Shown piece after piece: positions 49,715 through 62,830 of a stretch of DNA of 64,000 nucleotides. Under the pieces are notes generated by a model. The model was not told the DNA's origin and did not search any database. It worked only from the letters and a program-made list of their open reading frames with translations. The position numbers and the translations under genes were made by a program. Every line of letters begins with the position of its first letter. The stretch's first letter is position 1. Location: assembly GCA_023512835.1 (NCBI GenBank), contig CM042086.1, positions 14,272,309-14,336,308 of the forward strand. The letters are read 5' to 3'. This DNA is from Taxillus chinensis. Lineage: Eukaryota > Streptophyta > Magnoliopsida > Santalales > Loranthaceae.

Positions 49715-52700
49715 ATGGAGAGGGAAGAGGCGACGACGTCGTCCGGTCTATACGGAGGGAGAGGTGCCGGTGGCAAGTTCAGGAAGCCGCTGGCGCGTAA
49801 AGCTCCGACCACTCCGTACGACAGGCCTCCGGCGGTCAATCATTCTCGTCGAGACGGCGGAGGCGGATGGCTGTCGAGGTTCGCCAACCGTATTCTCCCC
49901 TCTTTCATCTCCAATTCTTTTCCCTACTGGGATCCTCCAACGGTCTCCGAGGATCAAGATCTCCGTAAGAAAGCACCCCCCCCTCCCCGCTTCAGCTTCA
50001 ATTCGCGCTTTCTCTCAATTCTCAATTCAACTGATTAGGGTTAGGGTTTAAAGCAAATTGGCCACTATTGATGATTTGATTTTTTTACGGTAGCTCTAGT
50101 GTTAACAATGGGACTGAAAGCTTAATCAGTTGGCAATGTTCCCTTTTTTCGTTCTATGAATGCAATTAGTTAGGGTTTTAGCAAATTTAAATCATTCTGT
50201 GGATTGCCTGGTGATTTTCCCCAGCTCTGTGCCCTAGATTTAGTTGACAATGGTCTTGAAAGAATTTATCAGAGTTAGGCAAAAACATCTTAATCTAGTG
50301 GTATAAATTTCCGTGAATGCAAGCAAATCAGGCAATAGTGCGCTACCATAGTTGGCAAAATTTTTATTGAAGTAACTGCAAAAAAATTGAAAGTTTTTGA
50401 GCAATTGAGTATTTATTTCCCTATGCTATTTGAGACCTTTCGTTCTACTCCATTGTCGTCAACCAATTAATCACTCTTACTCTGATTTGGGTTTTTTTAA
50501 TTTATCACAGCACATAATATATTTATTTTCAATGAGATTCTTTCTCATATTATTTGGTTAATTGCTTTAAAATTCTGATTAGTATTTTTTTCCCTTCTTC
50601 TATTCTCTTTCAAATCATGGATTTCAGCGTTGAAGCAAGCTACTAGCATTGATGGTCAGGAAAACACTTACAGTGTAAGGCTTTAGTCTTGCTGTATTTG
50701 ATTATTATTATTATTTTTTTTTTTACTATTTCATTGAGTAACTTTACTTTCTGGAAGTTTGATTCCTATAATCAATTACTTGATGAAACCCTGCCTCTTC
50801 AAAGACCGAGTTGGGCTTATTGTGGTTTGCATGGTTGAGCCCCGTATTTATGTATTTGCCCTGCCTGCTTTGTCATGATTAGGAAGTTTTACGTCCTACT
50901 TTGCTTCTTCATTATTTTCTTCCATGCAAGGTTATGAGCTCGTGTTGGTATGCTTTTGGCCCAAAAATACGCAATTTATGCTTGCTTGCTGCTGGATAAT
51001 TTTCTGGCTATTTCTGTAGCTTTATCTATTATTGGTTTTCGTTTTAGTGAATTTCTTTGAATTGTCTGTAGGCACTTAATAAAAAAATCTTTTATATATA
51101 ACAGGGACCAAGTTTGATTGCCTGCTGCCTTTACTGAGAAAATGGCATGTTGAGCTTACTCAGACTCAGGGATTAATGAATACTTAATTAACTACATTTT
51201 ATTATTACCCTATATTTATTTATTTTTCGCTGCGAGGATTTGCGTAAATCGTGTGCTTTCATATCTTTAATATTATTTCCTACACATGTTTTCTGATTTA
51301 TAGTTTAAAATTTTAGTTCTGTTAGTTGAAATTTTGGTTAATTGTTTTTCTGTTTAGAATGAGAATCATTGATTTCATGTTCTTTTTTTGAAATATTTAA
51401 ATTAAAAGTCATTCTACTGATATGTGTGAAACTGTTTAGTGACTTATATAATATCATGAAAGCTATTTATTTTTAGTTTTAAAATTTAAATTTCATGTCC
51501 ATTTGTTTATTGTAAGATGATTTATTGTTTAATCCCTTGATGATGCCATTATTCATTTGATGATCAATTTGTTTGCTTTTAGCATAAGAAAGCCTGTCAA
51601 TTTTTTTGAACTATTGTAAACGATCATCATGCAGCTAGAGGTAACCACATCACCTGGAGTAGAAGGCCCTAACAAACCAGTAGATAGATCAAGTTATGAC
51701 TCTGGCCTTGATGATCATGAAGAAGACACAACCAGGAGTTTGGGTGGTGACAATAAATTATGTGAAATTGAGAAGATGCTAAAGGAGAAAAAATTTTCTA
51801 GGTAATTGTGGCTATGAGTGTACTTGTTTGATTTTCATGGGTTGAAATAATGTCTCAGCTATATTTACGTCAGAGATGCACATATAAGGGGATGTAGAAG
51901 GGTTTTTTTTTTTTTAAATCCAAGTGATGCATGTTCCTTTATTAATATGGATAATTCATCTGTCCTTGGTTTGCACTGATGAAAAATTCTTTTCTGAACC
52001 TGTAACCATCCTTTTTTAGCTCAATCAAATTGCTATGAGTATTACCATTCCCACAATATCTTTCAGTTTTTCTTTTATTTCTCAACCTTTTTGGTTGGTC
52101 ATCATAATTTATATATATATTTTTATGTTGTAAATGGGGGCCGGTATCTTAAGAGATTGAGATAGCAATGGCAATTTATTATCATAACCATGTACCACCC
52201 ATGAGCCTTGCCTTTCCTATGATGCACGCTTAGAGGTCCTGTCCACTCTAAAGATTTTGCATTTTTGCACAGCGAAGAAATCAGTCGTTTGACAAAGATA
52301 CTGGATTCAAAGATAGTTGATTCTAGCATGGATGTGAACGCACAAGCTGTAGGAACCATATTGCCCCAGGATGGCCAAAGAGTGTCTGTTCAGGAAAAGC
52401 AAAAAAATTTTAATGGAGTTTCACGGGGAATGTCCTCCCCTCAACCCACATCCATGGTGAGTAAACATGTGTCAAGTTGATTCCATAATTGAATAGGTTC
52501 TTTCCCCAGCGTTATTTTGCAAGGTAAGTGGGTAGCTGGATTCAAACTTTCTGGCTTCTTATATGAATAGGTTTTTGACCCCACTGGACTTGAAGAAGTA
52601 TCTTTAATTGTGCATCATACTTCCACTGTTTATGTTTTAGTTTATTCAGTTTGGCATGGGATATGAAAGAATTAGGTAGGGCACCTTTAGAATATAAGAA

Positions 52701-55700
52701 AAATCTACTTGAAAACGTTGGACATTTCTATGATAAAAAAATAATGTTGTAAGCAGATCTTAATTGTTGTCGTTAAAAATAATGGTGATTTTGAAAAGAA
52801 ATCATCAATTCGGTCAATTCTGGTAATTGGTTTATTGGTGCATTGACAGAGTTTTTTACACCCCAATATTATTCGATGTTTGGTGTCTATCATCCATTAA
52901 GCTTGGCAGTTTGATTTTGAGCCATTTACAACACCGCTGGTCTCAATCTAGGATTTCATTATATTCTCTACTAATTTACACAACAGGTTGAAGGAGTTAT
53001 GCAGCAAAAACTTTGTAGTGAGGTTTTAGCGAAGTGGAAAATTATTGTAGAAAATTGATCTTGCTTTAGGCATCTCTTTAAACACGGAGATGAAAAAGTC
53101 CTCTTCTTTAGCCTCGCATTTTTGGTAATGGTATTTTGGTTTCCTTTGTTGGTTATTTGGTCTTGAAAATTTTGATGCTCAGAGTACACTGGGAGAAGGG
53201 AATCAAGAGTCCAAACTACTTCTGTTATCATGTGTAGAAGCTCAATCAAAAGATAATATTTCGTCCAAATTGTACAAGAAATCAATTGAAGAAAAGTGTT
53301 ATATAGTTCCGTGCTCAATGGGGAATATTTTCAAAAAGCTTAATCTGATGTATGTAAAATTTCTATACTTTGTTGAAGTTCCATATTTAGGGACTTGTGT
53401 AAACAATAGATTGTGTGCTATTATATTGCATGTTATAATTTCCCTCCCTATGTCATTCATACATATATACTGAAATTAGGATTTTTTTGGAGATACCAAC
53501 TCACAAATACATGTATTTACTCTTTCATGTTTTTTCCCCATAGTTTCTGCCTTTCTATGCTTGATCTCTTTGTGTAGTTTAATTGTTCTATAAAATTAGC
53601 AGCATCAAGCGGTGGTTGGTGCATCACCCATTGAAATTGCAAGAGCTTATATGGGAACCCGAACGGCCGATGCAGACCCTGCTTATAAAAGCATGGTACT
53701 TAAAGATAGAACTTTACAACAAAGTGATGAATTTGCATCAAAGCCACCCGTACCTTCATCATCTCTCCTTAAGTCATCCCCATGCTGGCCTGGTGCAGTC
53801 ATACAAGATAAGCGGGATTATGTAACCCCACAAAGTCAGAAAGGGAGTTTTGGGTTGTGCAATTTTCCACGAACCCCTTATTCTAGAGCAATTTATTCGA
53901 AGTCCAAAACCAAGGTATTTTTTTTTTGTTTTCTGAAGCCACCCAACCATTAAAACATAGAAAAAGAAATGAAAGATTAAAACATTTGTCGTTTTACAAA
54001 ATTGAGATGTTGCATTTATAGTTAATATTTTTCCATTTTTTTTGCTTCTTGTTAGTTGCTACAATCACAAAGTAGTGGGGCCCCCTCCAACAATCTTTTA
54101 AGTCCCTTGCCAGCACTGCAATCTCGAACCCCAACATATGGACTGGTAAATTTTCATTCTACCATTGACCTAAATTATTGAATGTGCATGTCTCTTTCTT
54201 GTTATGCAACTTCTTCTCTGTTGAGGTGTTGTTTTTTTCCAGTGCAATATGGTTGTAGTTGATTGGCTTCATTTTTCTATACTTGCAGAAATATTCAAGG
54301 AGAGATTCATTGAATGGATCTGTGGGGCCTATTCGTAGGACACGACAGAAGTTGGCTTTAGAAGCTTCTAATGGTTCTGATCCTTTTCACTCTTCCCAAT
54401 ATGGTCCATTACTTATAGGGAGTTCAAGTACTTCTGAACGCATGTTGCCTGCTGCCAAGAAGAATTTGGAAATTGGAGCAGCAGCCAACACTTCAAAATA
54501 TCATTCTATGGACAGAAAAGCGCATGTTTCTAAACCAGATGTCTCAACTGTACGCCCACAGTCCAGTCAATTGGCTAGAAGTATATATGAGCACCTTGAC
54601 AGAAGCATCGTCACCCCTAAAGGAAAGTCTGCTGAGCTAGATATAGCAACTACATTGAAGAAGACAATGTCCTCGGAAATTATGACAGCCGTGTCTAAGG
54701 AGCATGTCAGCTTAGGACAGACAGGATCATGTAATTCTAATAAGAATATGGCTGTGATTGATACAAGCCTTTCTGCTCAAGGGAATCAAGATGAACAGAA
54801 CCCTCTGCGGAAAGCTCATCATAATGAGAGAATTAGCAAGTCCCTTGATGCTGCCTGCAGCCCTGCTGGAGCAATATCCTCACTAGAAATTGGAAAAACT
54901 CATGGTTCTTCTCGATTTGCTGGTACAAATGAGGTATGCCATTCCTTTATGAAATGTTGTAACCCTTTAATTAACATTAATTCTTTTTTGTTTGTTTTTT
55001 TTCTTAAAGCTATTGTTTTTTGAGGGATTTGGACGCCTTAAAGTAACTTGTAAATATGATGCTGGTTCAGTGTTGTTTTGTTCCACATTTCCCCGTGGAG
55101 AAAAAAATTATCGGGAATTTTTGGTTCAGATTGCAGAGTTTGAATCCAAAAACCACTTATTGACCCTCCATAGGCAATATAATTATTCCTGGAACTCGTG
55201 GTTTGTTGGATAGATGAATGCATTTTAACTGTAGAACCTTTTAAATTGCAAATATGTTGATTTTGTTGGACTGCTAAATCCATTTCATTTCAATAGTAAG
55301 GCTGGTATAGCTATTTTCTGTGATTGTTTTTAAAAACGATAGTTTAAATAAAATTAAAATGATTTAATTTTAAATTTTAGTTTTCAAAACAGGTTGGTCT
55401 TATAAAAATTGTTTTTTATTTCTAAATTTAAATTTAATTTTGGCAGAAGATTTAAATATTTTTTTTCAAATTTAATATCCGAGCCCACAATATTATATTT
55501 ATATATATAATATTTTTTATGGATTCAATTTTTTTTTTAAAATATTCTTTTTAAAAACATTCACTTTCCTATCAATTAGAAATTATTTTCAGATTAGGAT
55601 TCAATATGAACTTTAAAATACAAAAATTAAAATTCATACTAAATAGGTTTTAAATCTTTAAATTGCAGATATGTTGATCGGAAAGATGCACATAGTAACA

Positions 55701-56247
55701 CTAACTGCACTTATTTCAGGCAACAGCTGCAGGGCGTAGCGGTGGTAGATGGAAAGATAACTGTCACCCGGGGCCTCTCTTCAATCAAAGTAATGGGAAG
55801 CTGGCTTTAAAAGAGGATGGCAATGCTGATGCTGAAGATTTTATAAATTTGCAGAACAAGCCACCTCTTAACTCTTCCAGGGTCAAACGGGGTTTATCAT
55901 CTATTTCTATTGAAAAGCCCGGATCAAGAGGCACTGTTTCTATGGAGACCAGTGCTGGGTTTAGTTTCCCCGTTGCTGCATCTTCCTGTGCACTCTCTGA
56001 GCCGCCAACACCATCTATCTTACCGTCTTTCACGACCAGTGATCTGCATCAGCCAGAAGGGGGGTCTGCTGTCCCTTCATACGGCTTTGGCAGCAAGGGA
56101 TCTTCACTCCCCGTTGTTTTCGATTTCCCCTTTACTAGCAGTGCCACCACCAGGGACAATGCTTCTGATATTAAGTTCAACTTTGGTTCAGATAATAAGA
56201 AGGCTAGGGTATGTTTCAGCCTGGTGGGAAAAAATGTCCTATCTTGA
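49715..56247 (+). CDS. NUP1: Nuclear-pore protein related to plant NUP1/NUP136, short form
   Basis: Plant NUP1 (NUP136) is a nuclear-basket FG nucleoporin involved in mRNA export and nuclear shape. Exons: 49715-49964, 50628-50674, 51635-51801, 52273-52456, 53603-53914, 54056-54145, 54289-54933 and 55720-56247, all GT-AG and in frame. Recalled family landmarks appear in order: GGKFRKPLARK 19-29, TPYDRP 33-38, a WLSRFANRILPSFI amphipathic stretch at 52-65, SSEEISRLTKILDSK, SPIEIARAYMGTR, PRTPYSR, and VGPIRRTRQK. The last exon has only two FG/FNFG-like motifs (YGFGSKG, KFNFGSD) and then reaches a stop at 56,247, for about 740 aa; Arabidopsis NUP1 is about 1,300 aa with a long FG-rich tail. AGG-GTATGT at 56,208 could instead be a donor (728 codons before it), but no following exon is visible. 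A shorter NUP1-like paralogue would also fit. The start has strong context (G at -3, G at +4). Confidence 0.85.
50034..50050 (+). promoter_or_regulatory. Telomere-like motif (telo-box) in intron 1 of the NUP1-like gene
   Basis: ATTAGGGTTAGGGTTTA, two adjoining TTAGGG units, 70 bp after the exon-1 donor. Telo-boxes near plant transcription starts are associated with housekeeping gene expression. Confidence 0.45.
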
Positions 56248-59200
56248 AAATAACGCGTCCATATATTAGATTTTGCACTCTCCTCCTCCCCTCCATCTCT
56301 CCACTGCCATCTTTTAGAACTCTTGACTCATTTTCTCTGGATGCTATATATATCCGATAGAATGAAATTTATGCGTCGGCAATAATCAAATTTACACACA
56401 TTACTTGGCGGTTTTCGGTCCGTTATTTATCCCATAAGAATGAAATGGAATAGCAGTACTGGGCGTTCTGAAGGTGTAACATTCGCAATGGTAATTCAAA
56501 TGAACCACGTCGTTGGTTTTATTATATACCTCCTGGCAAGATCTGTGTGGAAATAAATAAGAATTAGGGTATATGAGGCTATGTTTCGTTAGGGTAAATA
56601 TATTTTTCATTGGAAATTAAGTTGGGTTAGGTATGTGAAGAATATTTACGCATTTGAGTGTTTAATCAGCAAATTTGATTGTGCATATATGTTCTTACGT
56701 GAAAGAAGAATACAATTTAGTTGAGCAAAAGTAGATGTATTTTATCCGCATTTGTGACATACGGAGAAAAATATAGTACTATATTAGCTTTGTATCTGGT
56801 TTTCTTTTTATTCAATATAATTTCTGGACTGGTTTACTCATATGTAATTGTTCAAATGAATTAAACAAAATTTGAATATATGAAATGGTTAAGCTACTCC
56901 TTTGGTTTTCACAATACTTAGATTTGAGTTGGATTCTGAATAAGATAATTTAGCAAATACGAGTACATGAATGTATGTTTAATATTCGAATGCAAAAATA
57001 TGATGTGAATTCTGAGCTGCAAGTACAAATTTAAATATTTGATTCGCACGAATTTCTGCCCGGCCGTTAGTCAGAGAGCAAACATGACACGCAACTAATG
57101 AGGCAAAAATGACAGGCAATTAACTAAATGCATGCATAACACAAATGAATATGACGTTTCATGTCCTGTCACAGCTTCACAGGGCACGGGCACCATTGCC
57201 GAGCTATAACACAGCTTGCTCAGCTAGCTACTTTGGCCACTTCCCCCACCCGGCCACCCCACTATTGCTTTAGAGTTTTAGTGCACTGCTTTTTATTTAA
57301 ATAAAACCCAATAATAATAATAAAATAAACAATGACAGCTTGCCATTTGTAACAGTTTGTATCACCAATTACCACCCCTTCCGCTTGAGGACATTCAACC
57401 ATTAATTGTATACGTACAGTTTGTGACATATGTATGTATGTATTTCTATGGCATGGGCCCGTGCTGGTCCTCTCTTGGCCATGTATCGATATTTCTTATC
57501 AGACTTCAAATTAATAAATGAATAAATGAGGCTGCTGAATCTCTACTTAATTTTTATCTTATTGTGAAGTATAGTTTGTTACGTTAGGAGGTTGATTCGA
57601 TCAACTAGCTATGAGAAAGGAAATTACTAGTCCAAAGGGATTAGGGTCCACAGTGTTAATTTGGACAAATCAAAAAAAAAAAAATCAAAAAAGGAGGCGC
57701 AGGAGCCATCGAATAATGATGTGTGACTTGGCGCAGAAGGAGGCGCTGAATGCTGTGGTGACTTGGCCTTAATTGCGTGGACCGTAGGAAATGATGTGTG
57801 TGAAGCACTAATGGGTCAAGACATAATTGCATAGGACCAAAGACATAATTAATGTGTGGTGTGATATGTATTTATATACATGCTGTATCGTATGTGTAAA
57901 AAAAAGAAGAAGAAGAAAAGAGATTCCTTGCCGGGAGCTGTAGAGAGCAGAAAAGAAAAACAAAGGCAGTCTCCATGAGCTATCTCCATGCATGTGTAAT
58001 TCTCTAATAATATTTTAGTGCAATAAAAGTATGATTTGTGTGTATTGTATCTTTCTATATTTCTCCCAAATATATATATTGGTCTCAACACACAGATCCT
58101 AGGTAATAAAAAAGTCAAATAGCTAGGAAACAAGCCTTGGGGATGACATGTTGGCAACTTCATGTGATCACTGTACTGTTTTTTGTATTGAAGACAAAAT
58201 ATACAGTCACATGCAATTTTAGCACCAGTGCGAAGCAAGTTGTAGGGCTCAATCAAGGAGCCAGCTCTAGGGGGTTTGTTCCGCAACGTGAATTGTTAGT
58301 AGATTCTCATGTGCACTTCAAAGAGAGTGACAGCATATGCATTGAGTGGTCAATTGGGGCCTTTATCATTTTCCCCAAGACAGCATTCTATCTGAAAATT
58401 AGGTGTTCCCAACTTTCCCGGTATTGAAGAGAGCAGTCAGCATTACATATATATATATGTACGATCTTGACATTTAATAGATGTACATGTTTTGCAGTTC
58501 CCTTCATAGCAGTGAAAGCCTTTTGTGGCATCTATTTGAATAAGCCAAAGCACCCATGTTAAATAAGACAAAAGTGGAAGGCAATGGTATGTTCAATTTT
58601 AGGAAACTTAATTTATTAGTGATTGTACATTTTGAATAGACACAATTCTTGGACCCTTACAAACAACCAGGATCACCAGTTTCTCCTTTTCACCGCATTT
58701 TTTTTAGAAGGGTGGTTTCTCTTTTACTGTCATAGTTACTGTATTTAGAAAACAAAACAAAAAAAAGGGGGGGGGGTTGGAATTTGAAAAATGCTCCACC
58801 ATGTGCGCCTTTTTGAAGAATTTAAGAAATGAAAGCTGGATCCAATTGGGTAGAGCTGGTAAAGCGTTTGCTCGGACTTAGTGCTTTGGTGGGGGGAAAG
58901 ATAGAGATGTCAATTTATGAATCATGATGCTGATGAGAGTCAGACAGTGGTCCATGCATGAATTCTTGTGTGAGACAATATTGGAGATGTTTGCATATGT
59001 TTGGACAGATTTCTTAGTACTTCTAATTATGAAGCGATGATTTTGAATGAATTAATGAACTCCTGGCGTTTAAATTCTTACATTTGCATATAAAATACAG
59101 GATAAGCATATTTACAGACAAATTGTATAACATATCATATAAGAACACTCTGCTGTTGAATTATTATAAATAAAAAATTTAATAAAATAATAATATTATG

Positions 59201-61492
59201 CTCATGCGTATTATATTACCTGATAGCATTAATCTAATATATATATATATATATAGCAGCTTGACCTCAAAGCAGTTCACTCCGTTACATAAAATTAAGG
59301 AAACAAAAAAATCTAAACTATCAAGTACTGTAGTGCGGACTGTTTACGTTGACAGTGCACTCTACGAGTACCATATTCAATATGACGCTGTGTGGGTTTA
59401 AGTTTTAAACAGTAAATCAATCAAACAGTTATAATAAGGTCTAACAAGAACTTGGTATAAAAGGAAATGTATATTTTTTAAACCTCAAAAATAATAGTTT
59501 AAATTGCATATATTAATTATATTTATCCTGGTTTGCTTTTAGACAGGCAACAGATTTTTTTGGCTACGCCCAATGCCCCAGTCCGACTAGACAGATACGA
59601 GGACAACCTCTTTAATGGTCAGGTGTCGGAACTTCATATTTATTGCGCATATTTGTGCGCGCAGCTTTTAGAAAATTAGTTACCGATTAAAGTTTAAATG
59701 TAAAAGCATGCACAAGTCAGAGAACTGAGGGGACTACAATTCATCCTCACAGATGTTATATATACAAACTTACAAAGCCATAGCAAGTCAGGCCGATGAT
59801 TGAAACTCGAAACCAAAATTAGATTTCACTTTTTTTTTAAACCAATAAGTTGACGAATAACAGAACCTAATAAGCAAATCACCAAAATCCCATTACTCAA
59901 GCAATCATGCGGTTAATATTTTAGACAAATGATACTAATATTTTATATTTTTCTTTTGTTAGTGTAAAAAAAACCCATATCAATGCAAAATTGTGTAATA
60001 TTAAGATGACCTATAACCTTACATTATCTTACAGTCATATCAAAATCTATAACTGCATGCTTAGTATAGGCCGTGCTAGTATAGTGTCCGCCGTGCATAG
60101 TATGGGTGCACCACAAAACTGCCTAAGAGTTCCCTTGTCGGTCGGTCGTGGCTGCAAGCCTACAACTGCAGCTATGCGATAATTCGATTATATTTTGTAA
60201 TTTTATTAATTTCTATGTACTTCCCTACTCTAAAACCTAATTTACTCAACTTTCATTCCACAAACATTCAAAATAGGCCAATACAACACATTATAACATA
60301 AATTACATCCAAATTCATCCAAAACTAGAATTCTTCCCTAAAATTCACCCAAATTCCAAATTGTCAAATATGCAACTATCAATACAAAATAACAATAAAA
60401 ACAAATAACAATCGAAATAATAACAACATACAAACAATATTTATCTTTATCTCTAAACCCTTGCTACCTCAGGATATTATTCATCCTCAAACAGTTTCAG
60501 ATAAAGAATTTATATCCGACTTTCCCACTCTCATGTCTACTCTAGATTATGTTGTTGTGACAACACTATTACCAAAGGAATTATCTTGCCACGTAAGACT
60601 TGCGCTTGCTTATCTAAGATCTGAAAGTGTCTCTACAACAAAAGCATCATTTGTAAACTCAATCTCACGTCAATCAATCATATGTGAGAGATCCGAGTAA
60701 TATTTCTACAACTGAGATACATGAAAAATATCCTAAACATATGCCAACTCTAGTGACAACTCTAATCAATAAGCAACTGAATCCACAACATCAAGAATCA
60801 CGGGTTTTTCAACTTTTTAACCCTACAGACCATGACACACGCTACAGTAGCTCTTGTGGAGTCAGGAATCAAGGAGGCATGCTTCATAGAGACCGGGGAA
60901 CATTTCCTACGAGTTAGGGAAGTAAATAGTTGCCCTATGACTCTCTCCAACAAGCTTATACAAACCCCTACATAAGGTAGCTTTCATGGATGGTTTTGAA
61001 AGAGGTTTCGGTTAGAAAAATCCTAGAGAAAGTGAGATAATAGATAAACAGAGATTCTGAACCTTATTCCACCAAATTCCATCATCTTCTTCCTCAAACC
61101 TCATCTTTTATAACCACCCAAAAGCCTACCCGGTTCTACAACCGCTAATCATGTTATAGTCGGACCATCACCGTCGTTTTCCATCAACCCTGTCATGACA
61201 CCAATTTCATTTGTTGTCATCAAAATTCATCTAATTCGTCAAAATTTGTCCAAATCTAACAAAAACCAAATATCAATGGTATAAGACAACAAAAATAATA
61301 AAAGGAGTTTAGATATAAATAACAAAAAAGTGTTGGATTAGATATAGCGAAAAAATAAGTTTGGAACAGAAATAACAGAAAGGAAGCTTCACCAACCAAT
61401 ATTCTTATATAAAATTTCTAATTACCATTTCATCATGCATAGAAATAATAACTGGTATTAGTGAATTTTCTACGAGTAAAAATGTAAATCTC

Positions 61493-61866
61493 TAAGAGCA
61501 ACTCTAATAGATTTAGCTAAATTTGATGAGGTAAGTCTATATTTAGCTTAATACATATGACTTTAGCTAAAACCATCTCTAATGATAAAATATTTATTTA
61601 TTTTTAAAAAAAATTAAAATTAACCTTCCAACACTGTACCTTCCCATAACTTAGTTCTTTTCTTCCCGTAATAGGAAAATGGAAGGTACATTGGGGATTT
61701 TAGATGAGTTTGGAGTGATTGATGATGTGGACAATAATAATTTTATGTATATTTTTCTAAAATTATTACTAAAGTTAAATTTACATAGTACTAAGTTATT
61801 AGAGGGATGTTTTATTTAAATTTAGCCTTAACTACGGATATAGCTAAGCTATTAAAGTTCTTCTTA
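61493..61866. mobile_element. MITE with about 28-bp imperfect terminal inverted repeats
   Basis: The left end TAAGAGCAACTCTAATAG, continuing into TTTAGCTAAA, pairs with the reverse complement of the right end, TAAGAAGAACTTTAATAG, continuing into CTTAGCTATA. The 374-bp interior has no coding frame. The opening word GAGCAACTC.AA is familiar from abundant plant MITEs, but I could not establish a target-site duplication, so I do not assign a superfamily. Confidence 0.65.
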
Positions 61867-62329
61867 CAATTTAGCATCCTTAAAGCATTCCCCCGTTCAC
61901 TTAATATTTGTTTAGTTTAGTAAAAAAAGTTACTTTTATTTATTCTAATTACTTACATTTTAAAGCATAAACACTCGACATTTTAACTTTATAATCATTT
62001 AAATATGATTTCACTGATTTAAAATACATATCTTTAATAATTTTTTTTATTAATGTTATCATTTATTGAGTGTTATGGCAGGAAACTAAATTTGACTAGT
62101 ATTATATACACTCAATAATTTTTAAAGATATTTGTTGAGCAGGATGGAAGAAAATATTTGGTATTTGACTCAATTATTTAGCTAAAAGGCTAAATGGATG
62201 AGTTGGATGTGAATACTCTTAGGATACAAATTTTTAATGTTTGTTTTATATTTTTGTTTAGTGGTGGTAGAAAAAAACCAAATAAAGGTAAAAATAAAAA
62301 AATTAGGGACAAAACTTTTAAAAAATAGA

Positions 62330-62830
62330 TAATAAATAAAAAAATTATAAACCCTTAAAATAAAAAACATCATTCTTTAAAAACTTTAAAACTCTTTAAA
62401 AGAACTTTATTTTTTTTAATTAAATATTTTAACTTTAGAAATAAACTGTTAAAATAAAAACTTTTAAACATTGAGAGCAAAAAACTTTTAAAAACATTTT
62501 TAAAATTCAAAAAAACCTTTAAAACCTTTGAAACTTTAAAAAAGCAAAAGCAAAACTTTAATAAACAAAAAATTCAAAACTTAAAAAACTTGTAATCTTA
62601 AAAGTAAATTGTTGAAATAAAAAATTTTAGAATTTGAAAATAAAAAACTTTTAAAACTTCAAAACTTTGAAAATAAGAAACAAAAAACAAAAAAACTTTA
62701 AAACAAAAATAACAACAAAACATTAAATCAGACTTTTTTTTTTTGAAAACATAGAAAGAAAACTTAACCAAAATAAGTACTAGAACCTTAAAAAATCAGG
62801 AAAAAGCCTAAAAAAATTAAAAATAACCTA
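62330..62830. repeat. Low-complexity AAACTTTAAAA-rich block
   Basis: About 500 bp built from variants of AAACTTTTAAAA and TTTGAAA with almost no G or C on the + strand. Consistent with a degenerate short-period repeat. Confidence 0.6.

Noticed and set aside
49492..49839. Minus-strand frame of 115 codons
   Set aside because: Antisense to the first exon of the NUP1-like gene and rich in Cys/Phe/Val from an AAAC repeat.
53181..53280. Possible extra exon of the NUP1-like gene (STLGEGNQESKLLL...)
   Set aside because: It follows a CAG but has no convincing donor, and skipping it already gives a phase-0 join into a conserved exon.
57600..57700. A miR393-like word (TCCAAAGGGAT)
   Set aside because: The match breaks after 11 bases and no complementary arm forms a precursor hairpin.
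58830..58900. Possible tRNA gene (CAATTGGGTAGAGC)
   Set aside because: No B-box or acceptor-stem pairing at the right distance; at best a decayed tRNA-derived repeat.
60461..60917. Overlapping open frames, possibly retroelement-derived
   Set aside because: No recognisable gag, protease, reverse transcriptase or integrase motif.
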